Source: a virus. From it: a stretch of 36,908 nt of DNA. Below the pieces are notes generated by a model, which made no database searches, was not told the DNA's origin, and saw only the letters and a program-made list of their open reading frames with translations. Of the stretch, positions 5,489 through 11,026 are shown piece after piece. The DNA is taken from positions 1-36,908 of the IMG/VR virus record IMGVR_UViG_3300047171_000019, one strand, 5' to 3'. The position numbers were made by a program, and so were the translations under genes. Within the stretch, counting starts at the first letter, position 1; each line of letters starts with the position of its first letter.

Positions 5489-5822
5489 CAAATTAAAACC
5501 AGGACGCGAATTAGATTTGCTTGTGGCTGAGAAAATATTCGGCGCCACAGTCCAACATGGGCAGATATTGAATCAAGAAACCGATTGGTGGGATTCTCCA
5601 AAGTGCTACAGCGAAGATATATCCAGAGCATGGGAAGTGTTGAAGAAGATGAGTGAGCTTGGGTATTGGTTCAGTGGAGGAATGACACAGAATAAAACGC
5701 ATTGGTTTTGGATTGCAAAAGTAGGATGCATGGCTCCAAGCGGTTCCGTTTACGAAAGAGCTACGGCCCAACTAGCGATATGTCTAGCCGCACTGAAAGC
5801 CAAAGGAGTAGAAATTGACTAG
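5481..5822 (+). CDS. phage ABA-sandwich domain protein, 113 aa
   Basis: The pattern LDLLVAEKIFG, then YSEDISRAWEVLKKM, then ATAQLAICLAALKAKG is that of the small phage ABA-sandwich domain proteins, common accessory proteins of tailed phages with no settled function. Length (113 aa) fits the family. GAGGTAAGCA precedes the start. The TAG stop overlaps the next TTG start, and the reading frame stays open for 35 codons beyond the TAG, which is better explained by a frameshifted neighbour than by readthrough. Confidence 0.75.
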   Translation: MTSKLKPGRELDLLVAEKIFGATVQHGQILNQETDWWDSPKCYSEDISRAWEVLKKMSELGYWFSGGMTQNKTHWFWIAKVGCMAPSGSVYERATAQLAICLAALKAKGVEID

Positions 5823-5930
5823 CAAACTCACACCTTACCAGCAAGAGTTAATGGATGCCGCTGGAAGGAAATTGGCGATGTGTACAACGGCACAAAGAGT
5901 GAAGATGAATTTTGGCAAGGGGAGATATAA
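5815..5930 (+). pseudogene. short phage gene with probable 1-base frameshift
   Basis: AAAGGAG six bases upstream supports a TTG start at 5815. The N-terminus MTSKLTPYQQELMDA echoes the preceding gene (MTSKLKP). In this frame the rest reads poorly (AAGRKLAMCTTAQ) and runs 85 bases into the next gene. One frame over, from about 5860, the sequence reads WKEIGDVYNGTKSEDEFWQG and stops at TAA 5928-5930, eight bases before the next start. A single missing base near 5856-5862 would join them into a protein of about 38 aa. It may be a real mutation, an assembly error or recoding. Confidence 0.5.
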
Positions 5931-5938
5931 GGTAAACG

Positions 5939-6289
5939 ATGACATTCGACAGAACCAAATACAAAGCAGTGGAGGATTTTATAAAAACTCCCGAAGCAGA
6001 GCAAAATTTTCCTTCTATTGCTAATTGGCAAGACGAAACTACCGAGTACTTATATGTGCAACATATTTGTGAAATGGCTTCCCGCATTAATAAATTTGTT
6101 CGAGAGCCTGGCGACTTTTTTTCAATTGAACTATCCGGGTTGACGTTTACTAATTTCCAACGTATTGGCGCCTTGCTTGCCGAGAAAGGCTTTGATGTTC
6201 TCTACGATAAATACACGCCTAAGAAGATGACTGTCGGATGGAAAGTCAAAGAGACGATCGACACAATGCGCTCAACTACTGCGAGTTAG
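5939..6289 (+). CDS. hypothetical protein, 116 aa
   Basis: A GGGGAGATATAAGG stretch precedes ATG 5939. The 116-aa product is mixed alpha/beta: an acidic N-terminal helix, a central helix (YVQHICEMASRINKFV), then strands and a helix (FTNFQRIGALLAEKGFDVL) ending in a basic segment (YTPKKMTVGWKVK). No catalytic motif is seen. It is the last gene of the rightward accessory operon and its stop overlaps the end of the convergent leftward gene by four bases. No terminator is visible at the junction. Confidence 0.75.
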   Translation: MTFDRTKYKAVEDFIKTPEAEQNFPSIANWQDETTEYLYVQHICEMASRINKFVREPGDFFSIELSGLTFTNFQRIGALLAEKGFDVLYDKYTPKKMTVGWKVKETIDTMRSTTAS

Positions 6290-6954
6290 TAATGCACTTT
6301 CTGTATCATACGCTGAAGTCCTGTGTACATTTGACTTACTCCAACTCCAGCGCCTACGCCGCCGCTGTCTCCGCTAGAAAGAAAAGCCACTGCGCTACCT
6401 GTCCATGCTGTGCTAGTCGCCCAAGTCCCTCTTGGGTCTTGTGGGCTTGAGGCTGCATTTGCGTAAGTCAGAAACTGTAAGCCGTAATTTGTACCTGCTC
6501 CGTAAGTAACAGATTCTTGTAAGACAAAATTTGTAGCGGGCGTCAATGTTTCTATAACACCCTCGGCTATGCAGCCTGTTACTAGCGCTGGGTGAGTGAA
6601 TGCCACATTGCCGCAGCTCGGCGAATTACTTACTCCTGTACCGCCATTGGTAGAAGGTGTTGAAATAGTACCAGCTGTAAATGAATATTCGTCTATGCTA
6701 ATAGCTGGAAATGTGCCACCAGAGGCAGTGACTACCAAAGCCGTGTTAGAAGTGTTGACGGTATACCAAATAGAACTAAATGTGACACCGCTTGTTTGTT
6801 TGGCTAGCGTATAAGTATTAACCGTGTCTGAAACAGCTGTAATAGTAGTACCTGACGCTACGCAAACAATTACTAGATGGCCTATGGCTACAGCACCGCC
6901 AAAAGTGGCTGATGCACTAGGACTAGAAGTTCCTTGTACCCGCGCCCACGTCAT
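6286..6954 (-). CDS. putative tail/surface structural protein, 222 aa
   Basis: The start MTWARVQGTSS followed by Thr/Ser/Ala/Gly-rich beta-like sequence resembles beta-sandwich virion surface proteins. No signal peptide or enzymatic motif is visible. A Gly/Val run (GDSGGVGAGVGVS) sits near the C-terminus. It lies three bases downstream of the 99-aa gene in the endolysin cluster. A tail-fibre or decoration role is inferred from composition and context. Confidence 0.6.
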   Translation of the reverse strand: MTWARVQGTSSPSASATFGGAVAIGHLVIVCVASGTTITAVSDTVNTYTLAKQTSGVTFSSIWYTVNTSNTALVVTASGGTFPAISIDEYSFTAGTISTPSTNGGTGVSNSPSCGNVAFTHPALVTGCIAEGVIETLTPATNFVLQESVTYGAGTNYGLQFLTYANAASSPQDPRGTWATSTAWTGSAVAFLSSGDSGGVGAGVGVSQMYTGLQRMIQKVHY

Positions 6955-6957
6955 CGC

Positions 6958-7257
6958 TTAATACGCTAAAATCGCGTAGTTGCCAGACGCCGCAGAGCCT
7001 ATAATTGTGATTTGTGTAATAGGCGGTCCTGAATAATTTAACGACTGCAAAGGGCTTATCGCAAAGTTGCCAGTCGTCGCCGTGCCGCTACCAAGAATCA
7101 TATATATTGTGGTTGTACTAGAAAGATTATTTAAAATAACACTAGAGCTGGCTTGAGCAAAAGTTATTGTCGTCGAGCTGGCAGGAATAGCAGCATTAAC
7201 ACTGTATTGTCCGGCAGGACCATTACCGCATTGTGTTACTTGGAGCGCATTAGGCAT
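6958..7257 (-). CDS. small beta-rich structural protein, 99 aa
   Basis: AAGAGG about eight bases before the ATG supports the start. The protein alternates hydrophobic and Thr/Ser residues (STTTIYMILGSGTATTG, PITQITIIGSAASG), typical of a compact beta-sandwich. It is similar in composition to the 133- and 161-aa proteins near the scaffold gene and may be a minor capsid or tail surface protein. No motif proves this. Confidence 0.6.
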   Translation of the reverse strand: MPNALQVTQCGNGPAGQYSVNAAIPASSTTITFAQASSSVILNNLSSTTTIYMILGSGTATTGNFAISPLQSLNYSGPPITQITIIGSAASGNYAILAY

Positions 7258-7288
7258 AGATAAACCTCTTGGGATTTAATCTACACTA

Positions 7289-7483
7289 TCATGTGTTCGG
7301 TTTGGCATCAAACATCTTCTGGAAGGTATAGGCAATAGTCAGGATTTTGGAGCAACAATTACTGCAACTACGTACCAGCCGACATTTGTAAATGGGACTG
7401 CTATCCGGAAACGAAATTGGATAAACATCGACGACTCTTTCTTTGCAGAAATAACACTGCCCTTTAGTTGATTTGTATCCCAT
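7289..7483 (-). CDS. zinc-ribbon-like small protein, 64 aa
   Basis: The chosen start at 7483 (MGYKSTKGQ) lies one base after the endolysin stop, with GCAGG before it. An ATG at 7498 overlapping the endolysin is the alternative. Paired cysteines, CYFC near the N-terminus and a CSNCC group about 30 residues later, resemble a zinc ribbon. It may bind nucleic acid or another phage protein. Its place just after the endolysin does not by itself mean a lysis role. Confidence 0.6.
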   Translation of the reverse strand: MGYKSTKGQCYFCKERVVDVYPISFPDSSPIYKCRLVRSCSNCCSKILTIAYTFQKMFDAKPNT

Positions 7484-7484
7484 G

Positions 7485-7964
7485 CTATGCCTGCACATCG
7501 TAATCAGCCCAGACAAATAAGCGTTGTTCTGCATTTCTGCGCTTAACTAACCCGGTTTCTGTAACCCCTTTGGCATCCCTAACCCAAGCATCCCACGCAT
7601 ATAAATCCGTGGACTTAGCTTCTAGTGTGGCATATATAATAGACTTACGGAATGCCCCTAAGCCTATATTATAGACAAGGGAAATGACAGCGTCTTGGTG
7701 GTGCTGGAGAGGCAAATCTAGCTTTAGGTACATTAGCCCGTTAGCTGTCGACTTGGCATCCTCAATCAACCATTCAGCCGCCTGCTCTTTGGTTATGCCG
7801 TTTTTATATGGAGTTGGTCCGACAATTCTATGCCCAAAGCCCAAAGTCCATAAACCGCCGCCATCCTGATAAGGGAAAAGGCGCAAGCCTTCAAAATGTC
7901 CGATAAATTCTGCGCCCTTTTCACTCAGGGCAATCGGAGTAAGAGCTTGTTTAACGACTGCCAT
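7485..7964 (-). CDS. endolysin, GH24 (T4-type) lysozyme
   Basis: Start 7964 (MAVVKQALTPIAL) is chosen because GGGGTGG lies just upstream. Longer starts would add residues lying over the neighbouring gene. The 159-aa protein has the catalytic arrangement E25-(8)-D34-(5)-T40 in HFEGLRLFPYQDGGGLWTLGFGH, which is the GH24 lysozyme signature, and later a family-like NIGLGAFRKS segment. It cleaves N-acetylmuramic acid-N-acetylglucosamine bonds in peptidoglycan at lysis. No signal peptide is present, so a holin is expected to release it. The start overlaps the secreted-protein gene by 14 bases. Confidence 0.93.
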   Translation of the reverse strand: MAVVKQALTPIALSEKGAEFIGHFEGLRLFPYQDGGGLWTLGFGHRIVGPTPYKNGITKEQAAEWLIEDAKSTANGLMYLKLDLPLQHHQDAVISLVYNIGLGAFRKSIIYATLEAKSTDLYAWDAWVRDAKGVTETGLVKRRNAEQRLFVWADYDVQA

Positions 7965-8217
7965 TCCACCCCATGTTATATCTGCCGCTAGCAAAGCCGT
8001 GTATCGGCTGGATAGGGGTAAAAGGGTTAGATGTACGGATTGGTCCTCGTGCAACAGTAGGATATGCCAAAGGCTGCATTGGCAAAGGTGCTGGCGCCTG
8101 TGCTGAGCCCATTTGATAAAATCCCCCGTTACTCAAAGGTAAGTAGTATTGATTTTGAGCGCTGGCTGGCGTTACGCACGTCAAGCAGAACCCTATTACA
8201 TACATAGCATTCTTCAT
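7951..8217 (-). CDS. secreted or periplasmic protein, 88 aa
   Basis: The N-terminus is a classic signal peptide: MKNAMYVIGFCLTCVTPASA followed by QNQYY, with an A-x-A cleavage site near residue 20. The mature part is Pro/Ala-rich (APAPLPMQPLAYP) and ends in Gly/Arg/Asn (GWNGSR). GAGAGG precedes the start. The C-terminal codons overlap the endolysin start. A lysis-related role such as a spanin-like partner is possible, but no lipobox is clear and the family is unrecognised. Confidence 0.7.
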   Translation of the reverse strand: MKNAMYVIGFCLTCVTPASAQNQYYLPLSNGGFYQMGSAQAPAPLPMQPLAYPTVARGPIRTSNPFTPIQPIHGFASGRYNMGWNGSR

Positions 8218-8231
8218 ATAAAAACCTCTCG

Positions 8232-8693
8232 TTAAAAGTCTGTAATGTCAGACTTGATTCTTTTTACCTTGTCTGTGTACCTATCTACTGGTGTAGCCTC
8301 TGCCACCTCCGCCACATGCTTTAGTAAGTAATAAAGCCTGGTCAATTCTTTAGTCTTATGTTCTTGAGTCGCAGCATGCAAAAACCTATTGTAGAAATGC
8401 ATGGCATTGTTGAAAATGTTGTCCAGATTATTGTCCGTGAATTGCCTAATATCTTTAACTAGCTCAGGTGGACATCCCCATGTATCTAGTATCTGGCGTA
8501 TTTGTTTTTCTAAGTCCCTTGCTAATAACATTACTTCTGCTAGCGCTTCTAAAGCCTCTCGGCTCGTTTGGACATTAAGCAGTCTTGAATAAGCTGCGGA
8601 CATGGTCTGCATGCGTTGCCATATGACAAACTCTACCGATTGGACGGCTTTAAGCAAGTCATCGGTTGAATTGGCTATCACTCTTTCTTCCAT
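8232..8693 (-). CDS. hypothetical all-helical protein, 153 aa
   Basis: AAGAGG with good spacing supports ATG 8693, which overlaps the preceding gene by 35 bases. The protein is predicted almost entirely helical, rich in Leu, Ala, Glu and Lys (REALEALAEVMLLARDLEKQI), with one Cys-Pro-Pro turn near the middle. No domain is recognised. It lies between a ribbon-helix-helix-like protein and the secreted protein of the lysis cluster. Function unknown. Confidence 0.7.
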   Translation of the reverse strand: MEERVIANSTDDLLKAVQSVEFVIWQRMQTMSAAYSRLLNVQTSREALEALAEVMLLARDLEKQIRQILDTWGCPPELVKDIRQFTDNNLDNIFNNAMHFYNRFLHAATQEHKTKELTRLYYLLKHVAEVAEATPVDRYTDKVKRIKSDITDF

Positions 8694-8874
8694 TTTTAAC
8701 CTCTTTCTTTAAGGTCTCTAGACCGACCTTCATTAAATGTCTGCCCATTTCTGTATAAGTAGCAAATACGGTTTGATTCTCGTAAAACCCCATTAGCTCA
8801 TCCCAGAATTTGCCAGGAAAGACTATCATCATAGTGTGAGTATTTTCTTTTTCTGTTCTTGCTGTTCGCGGCAT
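8659..8874 (-). CDS. ribbon-helix-helix-like protein, 71 aa
   Basis: The product starts with a basic arm (MPRTARTEKENTH), then a beta-like stretch (TMMIVFPGKFWDEL) and two helices (YTEMGRHLMKVGLETLKKEV), the order found in Arc/CopG ribbon-helix-helix regulators. GAGGA precedes the ATG. As first leftward gene of a divergent pair with the Sak4-like ATPase, it could regulate the 8875-8956 intergenic region. Homology is not certain. Confidence 0.55.
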   Translation of the reverse strand: MPRTARTEKENTHTMMIVFPGKFWDELMGFYENQTVFATYTEMGRHLMKVGLETLKKEVKNGRKSDSQFNR

Positions 8875-8956
8875 ATAATAAATCCTCGTAGTTTATTCAT
8901 AGTCTTATATAGTATAATACCATGTTATTATAGGATTAATAAGAGGGGTGTTGTAA
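8875..8956. promoter_or_regulatory. divergent A+T-rich promoter region
   Basis: The 82 bases between divergent starts are A+T-rich. A consensus TATAAT at 8913-8918 could be a rightward -10, though its -35 is weak. Read leftward, TATTAT and TATACT overlap the same place. A good AGAGGGG ribosome site precedes the ATPase start. Confidence 0.45.
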
Positions 8957-9871
8957 ATGTTTAAGAAAGCGACTAAAGAAGGTGCTCATTTAAGAATGGC
9001 ATTATTTGGGGCAGCAGGTACCGGCAAAACCAAAACTGCTTTGAGGCTAGGAAAGCTCTTTGGCAATCCTGCCCTAATAGATACTGAACACGGTAGCGCT
9101 AGTAAATATAGCGATGAGTTTGAGTTTGATACTTGCGAGCTGCACAATTTTAGCCCTGAAGACTACACAAAGGCTATTAAAGAAGCTCAGGGCTACAAGA
9201 CCCTTATTATAGATAGTTTGTCCCATGGCTGGAATGGCAAAGGCGGCGCACTGGAGCTAGTAGATAGGTTCGCGTCCTCCTCGGGTAATAAGTTCACAGG
9301 CTGGAAAGACGTGACACCTATGCAGTCAACGATGATAGAGACTATCTTGGGCTTTGCGGGGCATGTGATAGTCACGCTTAGAAGCAAAAGCGATTATGTG
9401 CTTGAGTCTTATCAAGACAAGCATGGCAATACTAAATCTAAGCCTGTAAAAATAGGTTTGGCGCCTATTCAAAGAGAGGGTGTCGAATACGAGTTTGATA
9501 TCGTTTGCCGCCTAGAGTCTAATCATGACATTACTGTTGTTAAATCTCGATGTCCTGCTTTGGACGACAAAGTATTGCCAGCCGAGAATGCGTACGAGCT
9601 TCTCTATCAAGAATTGACGACTTGGCTTGGGGAAGTAAAAGAAGAACCTAAGACAGAAATGGTAAATATTGGCGGGGGAGTGTTGCTCGAGACGGAAATT
9701 GCTCAACCGGACTGGTCAGACCTAACAACTGTTGGCAAAGAGAACAGATGGCCATCAGGTTATATAAAACAATGGATAGAAGACCAAAAGAAGGCGGGCG
9801 ATACTCCAGACAACATCTATGCTCGCGGCATGGCTAAGTTTTCTCAGACTAACGCTAAAGTCTCGGTTTAA
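8957..9871 (+). CDS. Sak4/RecA-like phage recombination ATPase
   Basis: The 304-aa protein carries a P-loop GAAGTGKT at residues 18-25, an acidic residue in LIDTEHGSA (about 42), and a Walker B TLIIDSL (82-88), followed by the phage AAA_24/Sak4-type core. Such proteins promote single-strand annealing or recombination of phage DNA, often with an SSB; no SSB gene is obvious here. The C-terminal region (after about 230) is divergent and charged. It is the only rightward gene between two leftward blocks. Its 3' end overlaps the convergent gene by 17 bases. Its own promoter suggests expression separate from the late genes. Confidence 0.85.
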   Translation: MFKKATKEGAHLRMALFGAAGTGKTKTALRLGKLFGNPALIDTEHGSASKYSDEFEFDTCELHNFSPEDYTKAIKEAQGYKTLIIDSLSHGWNGKGGALELVDRFASSSGNKFTGWKDVTPMQSTMIETILGFAGHVIVTLRSKSDYVLESYQDKHGNTKSKPVKIGLAPIQREGVEYEFDIVCRLESNHDITVVKSRCPALDDKVLPAENAYELLYQELTTWLGEVKEEPKTEMVNIGGGVLLETEIAQPDWSDLTTVGKENRWPSGYIKQWIEDQKKAGDTPDNIYARGMAKFSQTNAKVSV

Positions 9872-10187
9872 GAGGCGGGAAGTTCCCCTCTTCTTCTCCT
9901 TCTCCATTGTATTTGTTGACTCCATTTTTGGCTTTAATTGCATAAGCTGCTAATAAGGCTAGAAGTGGAGTTACAAATAGGGTGACGAAGCTTCCCGCTT
10001 TTTCAGGATACTGGAAAGCGAGATATCCGACAATGACTGATAATATTACAAAACCCAGAGCAAGAATTACTAAAGCAATTGCATAAGCAATCGCCATTAT
10101 TTTGCGAACGGCTGTATCTCGATAAGAATCGCAAAGGCGAGCAAGTTCATCGTCGCTAAAGTCATAAATGCGGGGTTTGTCATCCAT
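9855..10187 (-). CDS. two-span membrane protein, 110 aa, holin candidate
   Basis: A polar N-terminus (MDDKPRIYDFSDDEL) precedes two long hydrophobic segments, about residues 30-57 (IMAIAYAIALVILALGFVIL) and 66-83 (FVTLFVTPLLALLAAYAI), then a basic/acidic tail. Size and topology suit a holin, but it is about 2 kb from the endolysin and not linked to it by operon. It could equally be a superinfection-exclusion or other membrane protein. The ribosome site is weak. Confidence 0.6.
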   Translation of the reverse strand: MDDKPRIYDFSDDELARLCDSYRDTAVRKIMAIAYAIALVILALGFVILSVIVGYLAFQYPEKAGSFVTLFVTPLLALLAAYAIKAKNGVNKYNGEGEEEGNFPPLKPRL

Positions 10188-10197
10188 TCAAGCATCA

Positions 10198-10458
10198 TCA
10201 CCGTCTGTTCTGCATTCCTCTAGCCCTTTCCTCATTTCCCTCTACAGACATGCCGCGTCTAATGCGGGCGCCTTCTCTAAGGGCTCTAATATCTGGGTCA
10301 GTAGTTGTATTACCTGTAGGGTATACCTGGCGGACGCCGCCTTTAGGGGCGTTTCCACCATACTCAGAACAAACAGCCCTGCAAGCATCTGAGCTTTGAG
10401 ACCAATTGCTTCCAGGACCGTCATAACGCTCTACGTAACTAGAATTTTTATCGGACAT
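10198..10458 (-). CDS. small basic protein with ExNExxARxxxNR motif, 86 aa
   Basis: The 86-aa protein is polar and Gly/Asn/Ser-rich with two nearby Cys (ACRAVC). It ends in a basic stretch containing EGNEERARGMQNRR, which matches the C-terminus of the next upstream gene. The two are tandem relatives. It may be a minor virion or DNA-associated protein since it follows the structural operon; no domain is recognised. Confidence 0.7.
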   Translation of the reverse strand: MSDKNSSYVERYDGPGSNWSQSSDACRAVCSEYGGNAPKGGVRQVYPTGNTTTDPDIRALREGARIRRGMSVEGNEERARGMQNRR

Positions 10459-10460
10459 AA

Positions 10461-10691
10461 TTACCTACGGTTTGATGCACCACGGGCTTGGGATTCATTC
10501 TTTTCTACCGAAGTACCCTTGCGGACACCACGGTTAAATACGTCGCGGGCTTTTACTTCATTACCTTCAGCCATATAGCTAGTTGGATAACGATTGTCGA
10601 TAGGTCCAGTGCCAGTACGTCCACCACCTTCGGTAGATGGTTGATACATGGTTTCGCCGACTGAGTTGATTTCTCCGATTTGGTCTCTCAT
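10461..10691 (-). CDS. small basic protein with two ExNExxARxxxNR motifs, 76 aa
   Basis: AAGGAG before the ATG supports the start. The C-terminal half holds two copies of the 13-residue pattern: EGNEVKARDVFNR and EKNESQARGASNR, separated by a basic linker. The neighbouring downstream gene carries a third copy (EGNEERARGMQNR). The repeat suggests a short binding unit. It is two bases from the next gene. Function unknown. Confidence 0.7.
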   Translation of the reverse strand: MRDQIGEINSVGETMYQPSTEGGGRTGTGPIDNRYPTSYMAEGNEVKARDVFNRGVRKGTSVEKNESQARGASNRR

Positions 10692-10700
10692 GTTTGCTCC

Positions 10701-10877
10701 TTATTTCCTTTTATCTGCTCTAACAGCAGCTCTTTCATAACGTTTCGGATCTATGGGCTTAGCATCTGTCATTTTGCGACCTTGAACTTTGCCGCCCTCG
10801 CTAGTCTGACTGCCGTAAGAAGTCTTAGAAGCTTTAGGGGCTTCGATGCTCATTACATTACCTACACCTTTGCTCAT
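10701..10877 (-). CDS. small basic protein, 58 aa
   Basis: Too short for many gene callers, but GAGG before the ATG, a stop nine bases before the next gene and operon position support it. The product is Lys/Arg/Ser/Gly-rich (SIEAPKASKTSYGSQTSEGG; PIDPKRYERAAVRADKRK) and has no Cys or membrane segment. It is similar in style to the two following basic genes but lacks their repeat. A nucleic-acid or virion-associated role is possible. Confidence 0.7.
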   Translation of the reverse strand: MSKGVGNVMSIEAPKASKTSYGSQTSEGGKVQGRKMTDAKPIDPKRYERAAVRADKRK

Positions 10878-10879
10878 TA

Positions 10880-11017
10880 TTATTTCCTCGCGTGCTCTTT
10901 ACGGCCTTCCATTTTACGTTCATGTTCTTTCTTTTCTAGACGTGCATGATGTTCTTTCTTTTCCATCTTGCGATGTTCTTCTTTTTTCTCTTCATGCTTA
11001 GATTCGTGTTTCGACAT
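10880..11017 (-). CDS. Lys/Glu/His-rich single-helix peptide, 45 aa
   Basis: AGGAG precedes ATG 11017. The 45 residues are nearly all Lys, Glu, His and Arg with repeated EKKEH units (EEKKEEHRKMEKKEHH; LEKKEHERKMEGRKEH), the pattern of a charged single alpha-helix. The stop lies two bases before the next ATG. It follows the largest ejection-protein candidate and may accompany DNA or proteins in the particle. Function unknown. Confidence 0.7.
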   Translation of the reverse strand: MSKHESKHEEKKEEHRKMEKKEHHARLEKKEHERKMEGRKEHARK

Positions 11018-11026
11018 TTCTTTCTC

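Noticed and set aside
5820-5930. Amber readthrough of the 113-aa gene or TAG recoding
   Set aside because: Other genes here end normally at TAG and a one-base frameshift in the next gene explains the open frame more simply.
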